Notes: generated by a model from the sequence alone, not told the origin. Shown: positions 19,198 to 27,920, counted from the stretch's first letter. The stretch: 64,000 nt of DNA from Clostridia bacterium (GCA_017520825.1 JAFXEX010000005.1:1-64000); one strand, 5' to 3'. Made by a program: numbers and translations.

Positions 19198-20613
19198 ATG
19201 CGTAAAACTAAAATTATTTGCACTGTAGGACCTGCGTGCGACAGTGAGGCTGTACTTACAAAAATGTGTCAGAATGGAATGAACGTGGCACGGCTTAACT
19301 TTTCCCACGGTACTCACGATGACCACAAGGAAAAAATAGAGCTTATAAAAAGGGTGCGAGAAAGACTTGCACTGCCTATTCCCATAATGCTTGACACCAA
19401 GGGTCCCGAATACAGAATAAAAACCTTTGAGAACAAAAAAATTAAGGTTTCAGAGGGTGACAAATTTATCTTTACTACTGAGGACGTGGTTGGTAACAAT
19501 CAGCGCGTTGCAGTAAACTACGAGCATCTGACAGAGGATTTGTCAGAGGGCGACGTAATCACCGTCAACAACGGCCTTGTGCAGTTTAAAGTAAATGCAA
19601 TTGAGGGTCATGACGTAATATGTACCGTTACTGCCGGTGGAGAGATGTCCGATCGCAAAAGCATGAGCTTTCCCAACAAGGTATTAAAGCACGATTATCT
19701 GAGCGAGCAGGATAAATCCGACCTTCTTTTCGGTATAGAAAATGAAGTGGATTTTGTTGCAGCATCCTTCGTATCAACAAGGAAGGACGTATCGGACATA
19801 CGTGAGTTTCTTAACGCTAACGGTGGACAAGATATAGATATTATCGCAAAAATAGAAAACAGAGCAGGCGTAAATAACATTGAGGAGATATGCCAGGTTG
19901 CCGACGGAATAATGGTAGCCCGAGGAGACCTTGGCGTTGAAATTCCCTTTGTGGAAGTGCCTGCAGTACAGAAGCACCTCATACAAAAGTGCAGACTTTT
20001 GGGAAAGCGTGTTATTACGGCTACAGAGATGCTCGAATCTATGATCCATAACCCACGCCCCACAAGAGCAGAAATATCCGACGTTGCAAACGCTGTGTAC
20101 GACGGCTCGTCGGCAATAATGCTTTCGGGAGAAACTGCTGCAGGTAAGCATCCTGCTGAGGCAGTAAGGGTTATGGCTGAAATTGCTGAGTACACTGAAA
20201 GTCAGATAGATTACAGCCGATGGTTCAGAACTACGGAGTACACTATAAAAAACAATCTTGACGCTATATCCCATTCGGTATGCGCTATGGCAATAGACGT
20301 ACACGCAAGATGCATCGTTGTCAATTCCCTTTCGGGACGCACGGCGCGAATGGTCAGCCGTTTCAGATGTCCTGCCGACATTATCGGTATGACAACGAAC
20401 CACAGAGCCTGGAGACAGTTAAATCTTAGCTGGGGAGTGACTCCCGTTATGAGCGAGGAATACGGCGCTATTGATATAGTATTCTACGAAGCGCTTAAAA
20501 TGGCAAAGAAGGTGTTCTCACTTCAAAAGGGTGACAACGTGGTAATGACCGGCGGGCAGATAAACGGCCAACCCGGAAATACAAATATGATAAGAGTAGA
20601 TGCAATAAAGTAA
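19198..20613 (+). CDS. pyk: pyruvate kinase
   Basis: A 471-residue glycolytic enzyme converting phosphoenolpyruvate and ADP to pyruvate and ATP. It begins MRKTKIICTVGPACDSE, has LDTKGPEYRI, the active-site ARGDLGVE and ATEMLESM, and GETAAGKHP. The ATG at 19198 follows GGAGAG; upstream in-frame ATGs lack a ribosome site and overlap the promoter. It is the short form, without the C-terminal PEP-utiliser extension seen in Bacillus. Confidence 0.95.
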   Translation: MRKTKIICTVGPACDSEAVLTKMCQNGMNVARLNFSHGTHDDHKEKIELIKRVRERLALPIPIMLDTKGPEYRIKTFENKKIKVSEGDKFIFTTEDVVGNNQRVAVNYEHLTEDLSEGDVITVNNGLVQFKVNAIEGHDVICTVTAGGEMSDRKSMSFPNKVLKHDYLSEQDKSDLLFGIENEVDFVAASFVSTRKDVSDIREFLNANGGQDIDIIAKIENRAGVNNIEEICQVADGIMVARGDLGVEIPFVEVPAVQKHLIQKCRLLGKRVITATEMLESMIHNPRPTRAEISDVANAVYDGSSAIMLSGETAAGKHPAEAVRVMAEIAEYTESQIDYSRWFRTTEYTIKNNLDAISHSVCAMAIDVHARCIVVNSLSGRTARMVSRFRCPADIIGMTTNHRAWRQLNLSWGVTPVMSEEYGAIDIVFYEALKMAKKVFSLQKGDNVVMTGGQINGQPGNTNMIRVDAIK

Positions 20614-20625
20614 AACAAAAAATAC

Positions 20626-20655
20626 AAGGGAACGCCAAAGCGTTCCCTTATTTCT
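20626..20655. terminator. bidirectional terminator between pyk and yigZ
   Basis: A perfect 10-bp stem (20626-20635 with 20640-20649), CAAA loop, T-rich on the plus side and A-rich before it, so T-rich for the minus strand too. Confidence 0.85.
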
Positions 20656-21277
20656 TTTCAGGGGCAAATCTCTGCCCCACTATTTTCAGTTGTCCTTTAC
20701 CCGAGGTCATATTTGAGAGCTTATCACGGAGAATCTCAACTTCATTTTCACTTGCCAGCACTCTTGACACCACGTCTGCCTCATAGCGTGTTTCAATCTC
20801 CTCAATCCCCATTACCGAAAGCTCGTATTTCAGCTTTTGATATGCCGAATAGTCGGCGTATAGCTCTACGTCGTGATATAGCACGAAGGTAGCCTTGCCG
20901 GCATTGTCAAGGGCGAGCTTTGCCGCCTTTCCGTAAGCACGGGTCAGTCCTCCTGCGCCAAGCAATATGCCACCGAAATATCGCGCAACAACTATTACCA
21001 CGCCTGTCAATCCTTCACGGCGAATAACCTCGAGAATAGGCATTCCTGCCGTTCCCTGAGGCTCGTGGTCGTCGGAAAAACGCACCACGTTGCCACCCTT
21101 GTTTACGTAGGCGTAACAGGTGTGACGCATATTTGGAAGCCTTTCTCTTATTTCGTTTATATAAGCCAAAGCTTCGTCCTCTTCCTCAATGGGCTTTATA
21201 AAGCCGTAGAATACCGACTTTTTTTCTTCGTATTCGCCACTTCCCTCTTTTGCGACGGTGGTATATGAATCATTCAT
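20648..21277 (-). CDS. yigZ: YigZ/IMPACT family protein
   Basis: A 209-residue UPF0029 (YigZ) protein. The signature RYFGGILLGAGGLTRAYG and RHTCYAYV, DDHEPQGTAG are clear; the C-terminal ferredoxin-like domain is also present. Its molecular role in bacteria is not firmly established; the eukaryotic relative IMPACT acts in translation control. It overlaps hflX by 8 bases, so it is probably translationally coupled to it. Confidence 0.9.
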   Translation of the reverse strand: MNDSYTTVAKEGSGEYEEKKSVFYGFIKPIEEEDEALAYINEIRERLPNMRHTCYAYVNKGGNVVRFSDDHEPQGTAGMPILEVIRREGLTGVVIVVARYFGGILLGAGGLTRAYGKAAKLALDNAGKATFVLYHDVELYADYSAYQKLKYELSVMGIEEIETRYEADVVSRVLASENEVEILRDKLSNMTSGKGQLKIVGQRFAPEKK

Positions 21278-22559
21278 TTATATACTCCTTTAACTGCCCA
21301 CGTATCTTATCGTCAACTATGGCTACAACCTCGATACCGTTATCGACGTATTCAACGCTCTTTACCCTTGAGGTTTTATAAAGCGTGTCAATAAATCCTG
21401 CCTTGCTATGAGGAAGAAGAAATTTCGTTTCCTTTTTCACAGAAAGAATAACTCTTTCAACTGCCTCTACGAGAGAGTCAACGCCCTCCCCCGTTGCCGC
21501 CGAAATAAACACGGCGTTGTCCTTTGTTCCCAACCCCAGAGATTCCTCGTAAATCAAATCCTGGGCTTTGTCGCATTTATTAAAAACGTAGATAATTGGC
21601 TTTTCCTCCACCCCTTCCTTTTGGAGAAGGGAATGAATAAGCTCCACGCTGACGTCGTATTGCGAACGCACGTCGGGACTCGAAACGTCAAGCACCACCA
21701 ATATTATATCGGAAAACACCACTTCTGCAAGGGTGGATTTAAAGGCGTCGATAAGGTGATGGGGCAGATTTCTGATAAAGCCTACCGTATCGGTTATGAC
21801 AACCTCTCCGGCATTTGGCAACGTCCATTTTCTCGTAGTAGGGTCAAGGGTTGCAAAAAGCTTGTTTTCAGCAAGAATATTTGCGCCCGTCAGACGGTTG
21901 AGCAGTGTGGATTTTCCAACGTTGGTGTATCCTGCAACGGAAATCTGAACAACGCCCGAATTCTCACGGTTTTTGCGCTGAGTCATACGGCGCTTTTCAA
22001 GGTCACGTAATTCTTCTTCAAGGTAGGCGATGTGTGTCTTGATGTGACGCTTATCACTTTCAAGCTTTGATTCGCCCGGGCCTCTCGTGCCTATTCCACC
22101 ACCAAGCCTTGACAGCTCTTTACCCTGTCCTCGAAGCCTTGGAATGGTATATTTAAGCCTTGCTATCTGTACCTGCAATATACCCTCGTTTGTGGTAGCA
22201 TTACCTGCGAAAATATCAAGAATGAGCATTGTGCGATCAATAACTCTCACGTCACCGAGAAAGTTTTCAAGCTCTCTTATCTGAGACGGAGAAAGCTCGC
22301 AGTCGAAAATTACAAGCTCAATTTTAGAGCCCTCGCACAGCTCCTTCAGCTCGTCAAGTTTTCCCTTGCCGATATAGGTGGCGTTGTCGGGAGTAGGTCG
22401 GTACTGTATGAGACGGGCAACAGCCTGTCCACCTGCAGTTTCAAGAAGTGAAGCCAGCTCGTCAAGCTCACTCTCGTCGTGAGAGTTGTCGGGGTACACT
22501 GCCACCAACACTGCCGACGGCAAGCTATTGTCTTTTGTTTCGTGTACAGTATTTTTCAT
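21270..22559 (-). CDS. hflX: ribosome-splitting GTPase HflX
   Basis: A 429-residue GTPase that binds 50S subunits and splits stalled ribosomes. It has the N-terminal HflX domain with a glycine-rich GGGIGTRGPGE loop, a coiled region, then a G domain with GYTNVGKST (G1), DTVGFIRNLP (G3) and NKCD (G4). The ATG at 22559 is preferred because AGG lies 6 bases upstream; a TTG at 22577 also opens the frame. Downstream yigZ overlaps. Confidence 0.95.
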   Translation of the reverse strand: MKNTVHETKDNSLPSAVLVAVYPDNSHDESELDELASLLETAGGQAVARLIQYRPTPDNATYIGKGKLDELKELCEGSKIELVIFDCELSPSQIRELENFLGDVRVIDRTMLILDIFAGNATTNEGILQVQIARLKYTIPRLRGQGKELSRLGGGIGTRGPGESKLESDKRHIKTHIAYLEEELRDLEKRRMTQRKNRENSGVVQISVAGYTNVGKSTLLNRLTGANILAENKLFATLDPTTRKWTLPNAGEVVITDTVGFIRNLPHHLIDAFKSTLAEVVFSDIILVVLDVSSPDVRSQYDVSVELIHSLLQKEGVEEKPIIYVFNKCDKAQDLIYEESLGLGTKDNAVFISAATGEGVDSLVEAVERVILSVKKETKFLLPHSKAGFIDTLYKTSRVKSVEYVDNGIEVVAIVDDKIRGQLKEYINE

Positions 22560-22610
22560 AAATAACCTGAACTCCAAAAATTTCTTTTAATCGTGGGCAA
22601 AAATCCGATT

Positions 22611-22644
22611 TTTAAAACAAAAAGCGATGCATTGTCTGCACCGC
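22611..22644 (-). terminator. terminator of rpmE
   Basis: On the minus strand an 8-bp stem with one G-T pair (22644-22637 with 22631-22624) is followed by TTTTTGTTTT. It separates rpmE from hflX, though some read-through to hflX is likely because no separate hflX promoter was found. Confidence 0.75.
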
Positions 22645-22658
22645 CTCGTTTGTATAAG

Positions 22659-22856
22659 TTATCTGCCGAACTTCTTGTTGAACTTATCAACACGTCCGCC
22701 CGCATCTACGAGTTTCTGCTTGCCTGTATAGAAGGGATGGCACTTAGCACAAATTTCAACGTGGATGTTCTCCTTGGTTGACTTTGTGGGATATTCAGCA
22801 CCACAAGCACAAACGATTACGGTATCCTTATACTCAGGATGTAAGTCTTTCTGCAT
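22659..22856 (-). CDS. rpmE: ribosomal protein L31, zinc-binding form
   Basis: A 65-residue 50S subunit protein. The Cys set C16, C18, C36 and C39 marks the zinc-containing (C+) type, used when zinc is sufficient. It ends with the usual basic tail FNKKFGR. GAGAGG lies before the start. Confidence 0.97.
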   Translation of the reverse strand: MQKDLHPEYKDTVIVCACGAEYPTKSTKENIHVEICAKCHPFYTGKQKLVDAGGRVDKFNKKFGR

Positions 22857-22899
22857 TTGAATTGCACCTCTCTTCGGATATTCTTCGTTGTTACATCAC

Positions 22900-22928
22900 A
22901 TAATATCACATAAGTTTCAAAAAATCCA
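22900..22928 (-). promoter_or_regulatory. probable promoter of rpmE
   Basis: Weak -35 TGGATT (22928-22923), 17-bp spacer ending TGTGA, TATTAT (22905-22900). Confidence 0.5.
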
Positions 22929-22977
22929 GTGTTTTTTTAAAATTAGAAAACTTTTTTTGGTTTTTTCAAAAAGACTA

Positions 22978-23006
22978 TTGAAATAACAGAACAAATGTGT
23001 TATAAT
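22978..23006 (+). promoter_or_regulatory. promoter of tRNA-Leu
   Basis: TTGAAA (22978-22983), 17-bp spacer ending TGTGT, perfect TATAAT (23001-23006), 12 bases before the tRNA 5' end. Confidence 0.85.
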
Positions 23007-23018
23007 TCCAAAGTAATC

Positions 23019-23105
23019 GCCGGTGTGATGGAATTGGCAGACGTACGGGACTCAAAATCCCGCGGTAGCGATACCGTGCGGGTTCGACCCCCGCCACCGG
23101 CACCA
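23019..23105 (+). tRNA. tRNA-Leu (CAA)
   Basis: An 87-nt type II tRNA with acceptor GCCGGTG / CACCGGC, discriminator A and encoded CCA. The anticodon loop CTCAAAA gives anticodon CAA (codon UUG). A long variable arm (GGTAGCGATACC) and T arm with GGTTCGACCCC are normal for Leu tRNAs. Confidence 0.97.
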
Positions 23106-23113
23106 ACAAAAAG

Positions 23114-23140
23114 AGAACAACCTTACGTTGTTCTTTTTTT
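23114..23140 (+). terminator. terminator of tRNA-Leu
   Basis: A perfect 8-bp stem (23114-23121 with 23127-23134), CTTAC loop and a T run. Confidence 0.9.
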
Positions 23141-23153
23141 GTTGCTATGATAT

Positions 23154-23375
23154 TCAAAGGGGGGCGAAGCCAGAGTGTATAGAAGAAATGAATTTTTCCT
23201 TGCCATTTTCGGGAGAATTGGATATACTGTTATTAAAGAAAGTTATATCATTCAAATGCGCAGGCACGTTGCTGCCGAGTCCTCTTTGTGATATGGCTTT
23301 CTTTTTCATTTCTTCTCCTGTTATCACAATGTTGTCCTCGCTATTAAGATAACCTTTCAACTTTAACGAATTCAT
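23154..23375 (-). other. small doubtful reading frame downstream of tRNA-Leu
   Basis: A 73-codon frame starting MNSLKLKGYLNSEDN and ending IHSGFAPL lies on the minus strand in the otherwise empty 23141-23446 stretch. It has no convincing ribosome site or promoter, and no family was recognised. It may be a decayed gene or part of a repeat. Nothing else was seen in this stretch. Confidence 0.2.
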
Positions 23376-23446
23376 AGCGTTACTTATCAGACATAACCAA
23401 GCCTACCATCTTTTTTCAAAGAGTTCACTTATCTCTTATACTAAAA

Positions 23447-23486
23447 AACACCCTCAAAGGCATAAGCGTAGTGTTCTTAAGGACAG
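23447..23486. repeat. left copy of an imperfect inverted repeat
   Basis: The segment aacaccctcaaagg (23447-23460), 13 bases, then ttcttaaggacag (23474-23486) matches in inverted orientation 26194-26236: the first block is identical over 14 bases and the second matches 12 of 13, with a 16-base gap there. The two copies enclose the low-GC three-gene cassette. Confidence 0.65.
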
Positions 23487-23493
23487 TAATTTT

Positions 23494-23527
23494 AAAAGGC
23501 TGAACGAAATCAATCGTTCAGCCTTTT
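23494..23527 (-). terminator. terminator of the DeoR-type regulator
   Basis: A perfect 13-bp stem (23494-23506 with 23515-23527) ends in T's on the minus strand, about 80 bases past the regulator stop. Confidence 0.75.
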
Positions 23528-23605
23528 ATCTTAAGGTTTTAGGATATCCTAAATGTTTGGAATATGGTACACATATTCCCTGCTCGTTACAGTAGCGGAC
23601 AAGGG

Positions 23606-24304
23606 TCACAACTCGTCAATAATTCCGGTGACATCTTTGGTACTGCATATATTATACATATATTTTTTATTCTTTTTACTGCTATCACACAAATAATATG
23701 TTTTATCTGCATTCTTCATCATAGCTTTTTTTATAGTCGATTCCTCTGTAGAAGAATCGGTGATGCAGCCATCTTCTAAATAACCTCTGCTGGAAAAAAA
23801 GAATACATCCGCATTTATGTAGGAAATGAAGTTTTCTGCTTCATTTCCTACATAAGCTATGGAATGGCTCAGTAATAATCCTCCGGTGCAATAATTTTTT
23901 ATTCCGTTTTCTCCAAGTTTTATAGAGGTTTTAGGGCTGTTTGTAACTACTATAATATCATTGAAATTCTTCAGAAGAGGAATAATATGCGCCACCGTTG
24001 AAGAAGCATCAAAAAATATCACATTCCCATTCTCAATATATTGAACAGCTTTTTGCGCAATAATCTGTTTTGATTTGTTGTTTTGATCTTCCCGAAACAT
24101 CAAGGGAATTTCGCTTTCAGCAGTTTTCCTCAGTACAACACCACCATGAGTTCTCAAAACCTTCCCCTGCTGTTCAAGTTCATTCAAATCTCTTCGGATT
24201 GTGGGTGGACTAACATATAATAACTTTGACAATTTACTTACACTTATACTTTTGCTTTCTTCCAAAAAATTCAATATTTCTTCCTGCCGTTCTATATTAA
24301 ACAT
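23606..24304 (-). CDS. DeoR/GlpR family transcriptional regulator
   Basis: A 232-residue regulator. The N-terminal winged helix (RQEEILNFLEE..., TIRRDLNELEQQGKVLRTHGG) is the DeoR signature. The C-terminal domain resembles sugar-phosphate sensors of the ISOCOT type (FFDASSTVAHI, VVTNSPKTS). The start at 24304 is chosen for AGAGGT 5 bases upstream; an ATG at 24322 has no site. It is divergent from the dehydrogenase-epimerase pair and probably represses it. AT-rich codon use differs from surrounding genes. Confidence 0.88.
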   Translation of the reverse strand: MFNIERQEEILNFLEESKSISVSKLSKLLYVSPPTIRRDLNELEQQGKVLRTHGGVVLRKTAESEIPLMFREDQNNKSKQIIAQKAVQYIENGNVIFFDASSTVAHIIPLLKNFNDIIVVTNSPKTSIKLGENGIKNYCTGGLLLSHSIAYVGNEAENFISYINADVFFFSSRGYLEDGCITDSSTEESTIKKAMMKNADKTYYLCDSSKKNKKYMYNICSTKDVTGIIDEL

Positions 24305-24387
24305 ATCATACCTCTTTTTCATTTAGTTTCGTATGTTTTTGTTTATGACCATATAATGTGATTTTTTATCATTATTTTAGCCACTTA

Positions 24388-24416
24388 TTGCATTTTATTT
24401 TCGTTTATATTATCAT
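24388..24416 (+). promoter_or_regulatory. promoter of the dehydrogenase-epimerase pair
   Basis: TTGCAT (24388-24393), 17-bp spacer, TATCAT (24411-24416). The intergenic region holds two similar T-rich stretches, TTTCGTATGTTT and TTTTCGTTTAT, which could be sites for the divergent DeoR regulator; this is only suggestive. Confidence 0.6.
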
Positions 24417-24451
24417 AACACAAAAAAATAAATATGTAAAGGATGTTTTCA

Positions 24452-25471
24452 ATGAGAAAAAAAGTTAAATCAGCAAATCTATATGCAATAAACGATTTAA
24501 GGTACGAGGATACATATTTGGGAGAATGTTCGGACGATGAAGTGATAGTAGAAGTCAAGAGTTGCGGTATATGCGGAAGTGATGTTTCACGGGTATATAC
24601 AAAAGGCACATATCATTTTCCGACAATAATCGGGCATGAGTTTTCCGGCAAGGTCATTTATGATCCAGAATGTGAAATCACAGGTAAAAAAGTTGTAGTG
24701 TTTCCTCTTTTACCTTGCTTCAAATGTAAAAGTTGTGAGGTTGGTAATTATGCCACTTGCAAAAATTACGATTACTATGGTTCAAGAAGAAACGGTGGTA
24801 TGACAGAATATATCGCTGTAAAAAGATGGAACGTTTTAATTATGCCTGAAAATTTAAGTTATGACGAAGGAGCAATGTGTGAACCGGTGTCTGTGGCAAG
24901 ACATGCCGTGTTAAAACTTGACATAAAAAGCGAGGAAAACGTATTTATATCCGGTGCTGGTCCTATAGGTCTTATTGCCGGCCAGTGGGCAAAGATATTA
25001 GGTGCAAAACAAGTTTATTACATAGATATAGATGACCAAAAAATTGAATTTGCAAAAAAGCTTGGTTTTCTTGAATATAACGAAGATATTCTAATTGATT
25101 GTGCCATAGAAGGAACAGGAAACAGTAATGCACTTCAAAAATGTCTTGAAGTCATAAAACCACACGGAAGAATGGTCCTCATGGGAAATCCTGCAGATAA
25201 TATTTGTTTAACACAGGATGCATATTGGCATATTCTGAGAAAAGAACTGAAAATTTCAGGAACCTGGAATTCTACATACAAGAATTCAAATGATGATTGG
25301 GTAGAAAGTCTTAATGCAATGTCAAATGGAAAGATTGATGTGAAAATGCTGATTACTCACAAGTACCCTCTGTCAGAATGCAACTCAGCTTTTGAAATGA
25401 TGAAAAACCGAACCGAATTTTTCAATAAGGTAATACTGAATATGAACGAGGAGATGAAATCCAATGATTAA
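24452..25471 (+). CDS. zinc-dependent polyol/sugar-phosphate dehydrogenase
   Basis: A 339-residue medium-chain dehydrogenase of the sorbitol/galactitol-1-phosphate 5-dehydrogenase type. Catalytic zinc ligands appear in CGICGSDVSR and GHEFSG; the structural zinc lobe has CFKCKSCEVGNYATC. The nucleotide-binding fold has GAGPIGLIAGQ and IDIDDQKIEFAKKLG; the aspartate favours NAD. The ATG at 24452 follows AAGGA at 9 bases. It overlaps the epimerase by 8 bases. Together they suggest oxidation of a polyol phosphate to a ketose phosphate that is then epimerised; the substrate is not determined. Confidence 0.85.
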   Translation: MRKKVKSANLYAINDLRYEDTYLGECSDDEVIVEVKSCGICGSDVSRVYTKGTYHFPTIIGHEFSGKVIYDPECEITGKKVVVFPLLPCFKCKSCEVGNYATCKNYDYYGSRRNGGMTEYIAVKRWNVLIMPENLSYDEGAMCEPVSVARHAVLKLDIKSEENVFISGAGPIGLIAGQWAKILGAKQVYYIDIDDQKIEFAKKLGFLEYNEDILIDCAIEGTGNSNALQKCLEVIKPHGRMVLMGNPADNICLTQDAYWHILRKELKISGTWNSTYKNSNDDWVESLNAMSNGKIDVKMLITHKYPLSECNSAFEMMKNRTEFFNKVILNMNEEMKSND

Positions 25472-26129
25472 AAAAATTTCACCATCAATTATGTGTGCAG
25501 ATTTTTTAAAGTTAGAGAAATATATTGCGGATTTTGAAAAATGTAATGTAGATTTAATTCATGTTGATATTATGGATGGAAACTTTGTTCCAAACTTTAC
25601 ATTGGGAACGGATTTTGTTAAAAGACTTAAGAGCATAACGAAAATTCCTATGGATATTCATCTCATGATAGAAAACCCCGAAACTAAAATAGATTGGTTT
25701 GATTTTGGGGAAGGTAACTATGTAAGTGTCCATTATGAGGCGACACGACATTTGAACAAAACAATTACTATGATAAAAAACAAAGGTGCAAAGGCGATGG
25801 TGGCACTCAATCCTGCAACACCAATAAATGTTTTAGAGAGCATACTCGATGACATTGATGCAGTTCTTATTATGACTGTTAATCCGGGATTTGCCGGGCA
25901 GAAACTCGTTGAATCAACCTTAAAAAAAATCAAGAATTTGCGCAATTTTCTTGATAAAGAAGGTTATGAAAATATAGAAATTGAAGTGGACGGAAACGTA
26001 AGTTTTGAAAACGCAAAACTAATGAATGAAGCAGGCGCAAACATTTTTGTCTGTGGTACGTCAAGCATCTTCTCACAAACAGGAAGCATCATTGAAAATA
26101 TAAACAGTTTTAGAAGTATATTGGTTTAA
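25464..26129 (+). CDS. ribulose-phosphate 3-epimerase family protein
   Basis: A 221-residue TIM-barrel epimerase with SPSIMCADF-type start (ISPSIMCADFLKLE), HVDIMDGNFVPN, MDIHLMIENP, NPGFAGQ and EVDGNVSFENA. These give the metal-binding His/Asp set. It could act on ribulose 5-phosphate or be an allulose-6-phosphate epimerase; its coupling to a polyol dehydrogenase and DeoR regulator argues for a dedicated catabolic role. GAGGAG precedes the start, within the dehydrogenase gene. Confidence 0.9.
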   Translation: MIKKISPSIMCADFLKLEKYIADFEKCNVDLIHVDIMDGNFVPNFTLGTDFVKRLKSITKIPMDIHLMIENPETKIDWFDFGEGNYVSVHYEATRHLNKTITMIKNKGAKAMVALNPATPINVLESILDDIDAVLIMTVNPGFAGQKLVESTLKKIKNLRNFLDKEGYENIEIEVDGNVSFENAKLMNEAGANIFVCGTSSIFSQTGSIIENINSFRSILV

Positions 26130-26148
26130 ACTTTAAGGACCGTAAAAC

Positions 26149-26182
26149 AACAGCGATGGTTTTAATTTATACCATCGCTGTT
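26149..26182. terminator. terminator after the epimerase gene
   Basis: A perfect 12-bp stem (26149-26160 with 26171-26182) with a 10-base A/T loop starts 20 bases past the epimerase stop. The T tract after it is weak. Confidence 0.6.
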
Positions 26183-26193
26183 ACTCTATACTT

Positions 26194-26236
26194 CTGTCCT
26201 TAATAACCCTCAAAGGCATATTCCTTTGAGGGTGTT
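26194..26236. repeat. right copy of the inverted repeat, with the permease terminator
   Basis: This segment is the inverted partner of 23447-23486. It also folds on itself: 26206-26216 pairs perfectly with 26223-26233 over 11 bp, in the position of a terminator for the minus-strand permease gene ending at 26249. Confidence 0.65.
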
Positions 26237-26248
26237 CGTTATAACCGT

Positions 26249-27646
26249 TTATTCGTCGGATTTATTTTTAGGATTCTTGAGAATTGCACCTATAATCATA
26301 ACTACTGCGAAAATAACTAGGTAGAAGAGTACAGGAAATGAGAAAGTATCGTTAGCTTTTGCTGCAAGGTAAGGTGTGATGCCGTGAGCATAAACGGCGG
26401 CAAATACCATAAATGCACAAGCAATAATAGCGATTATGGGCAATACGAAGCGCTTGAATACGCCCATATCCTTTTCCTTCTTCATCCATGCGATGAAAAT
26501 CGGAATATACATGGCGTAAATTGTTACGATGGGAAGCTCGGAAGAATCAAAGTTGAAAAGCCCAAACCAACCACTTGTAAGGTTTGCGCCGTAGAAGTAT
26601 ACGAGCCACAAAGCGCATACGAATAATCCCCAAATAGAAGAGTTTGTAGTCATATTCGTTGCTTCATCAACCTGACCGAAGGTGTCGGGTCTGGGACCGT
26701 GTTTACGTGCAGCAATAGCGTACATACCACGTGTTGCGCCTACCATAAGGCCGTTAAGAGTGCCAAGGCACGAAACTACGATACAAATATTGAGAAGTGT
26801 TCCACCAACAGTGCCGAAGATATTTGTAAATGCCGTTGTAGCGCCTTCGGCAATAAGTACCGCATTATTTGCACCACCAGCAACACCTACGAAATAAAGA
26901 ACATACGCACTTACAACTACAATAGAGCCTATTATGAGGGCAAGAGGTAAGTTTTTCTTGGGATTCTTAAGTTCTGCGTTTATAGATGTAGCAACAATCC
27001 AGCCCTCGTAAGCGAAAACGGTTGCAACAATTGCTGCGAAAAGTCCACTGCTTGCCGTGCCACCGACTGCTTCTGATACTACGTTCGTAAAATTATTTGT
27101 AAGAGTTCCGTTAGCAAGACCTACAACAGTACCTACAATTGCCATCAAAACGATGGGAATAAGCTTGATTACGGTAGCACTAATCTGGAATTTACCTGCA
27201 AGCTTGGGAGAAAGAGCGTTCATTGTGTACGAGGCAACGAGGAAGAAGCCTGCCAAAATCATTACCTCGGGACCTACCATACTCCAACTGAAAAGAACAC
27301 CGAGGTATCTTGCGGAAACCCAAGCAAGAACCGAAGTCATTCCCGGATAATAGATATTTACCATAAACCACGCAAGGTAATATCCGTATGTAGTTCCACA
27401 AGTAGCTTCTGCATAGTCAACTACACCGCTTACCTTTTCATACTTCGTTGCCATAGTAGCAAATTGCAAAGAACAGATAATCATCAAAAGACCTGTTATT
27501 ACCCACGCAAGAATACCGAGAGGCATATTTCCACCGGTTGCGATAAGAACGTTTTGAGCCTTAAAGAAAACACCTGAACCAATTACGGTACCAACAACCA
27601 TACAAATGGCTGTAAGCAAACCGTATTTCTTAGTTAGTTTGTCCAT
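26249..27646 (-). CDS. APC superfamily amino-acid permease
   Basis: A 465-residue integral membrane transporter with about 12 hydrophobic segments and the APC-family first-helix signature VVGTVIGSGVFFKAQNVL. The region around ATSINAELKNPKKNLPLAL is the usual conserved loop. It probably moves amino acids by exchange or proton symport; the substrate cannot be told (serine/threonine exchangers of the SteT type are similar). The start at 27646 has AGGAGG just upstream. Confidence 0.88.
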   Translation of the reverse strand: MDKLTKKYGLLTAICMVVGTVIGSGVFFKAQNVLIATGGNMPLGILAWVITGLLMIICSLQFATMATKYEKVSGVVDYAEATCGTTYGYYLAWFMVNIYYPGMTSVLAWVSARYLGVLFSWSMVGPEVMILAGFFLVASYTMNALSPKLAGKFQISATVIKLIPIVLMAIVGTVVGLANGTLTNNFTNVVSEAVGGTASSGLFAAIVATVFAYEGWIVATSINAELKNPKKNLPLALIIGSIVVVSAYVLYFVGVAGGANNAVLIAEGATTAFTNIFGTVGGTLLNICIVVSCLGTLNGLMVGATRGMYAIAARKHGPRPDTFGQVDEATNMTTNSSIWGLFVCALWLVYFYGANLTSGWFGLFNFDSSELPIVTIYAMYIPIFIAWMKKEKDMGVFKRFVLPIIAIIACAFMVFAAVYAHGITPYLAAKANDTFSFPVLFYLVIFAVVMIIGAILKNPKNKSDE

Positions 27647-27670
27647 AATAATTCCTCCTGATATTTTAGA

Positions 27671-27689
27671 GATATGTTTCACACATATC
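27671..27689. promoter_or_regulatory. possible operator in the permease leader
   Basis: GATATGT and ACATATC form a 7-bp inverted repeat around TTCAC, between the -10 box and the ribosome site of the permease gene. A regulator could bind here; no protein is assigned. Confidence 0.35.
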
Positions 27690-27699
27690 CATTGAACAT

Positions 27700-27728
27700 A
27701 TGATAACATATTTGTGTAACAAAGTAAA
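27700..27728 (-). promoter_or_regulatory. promoter of the amino-acid permease
   Basis: TTTACT (27728-27723), 17-bp spacer, TATCAT (27705-27700). The 27729-27890 stretch between this and the thyA promoter shows no gene. Confidence 0.65.
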
Positions 27729-27891
27729 TATTTTTTTAGTATCAGAAGCATTTTCCGTATAATTTTCGACAAAAACACTATTTTGCCGTAATTTTAACTG
27801 TAGAACAACACTTTCTTTAGTGCGACACTCTATTCTGAAAATAAAATAATGGCTTTATAAAGAATAATAGGGTAAAAAGGAATAAAAAATA

Positions 27892-27920
27892 TTGACTTAA
27901 ACGCCTTTTGGTGATAAAAT
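27892..27920 (+). promoter_or_regulatory. promoter of the thyA operon
   Basis: TTGACT (27892-27897), 17-bp spacer ending GGTGA, TAAAAT (27915-27920), 30 bases before thyA. Confidence 0.8.

Noticed and set aside
23451..26220. 14-base direct repeat (ccctcaaaggcata) as attachment sites of an integrated element
   Set aside because: The direct match arises because the right copy is itself a hairpin and so contains both orientations; the longer and better match is inverted, and no integrase is present.
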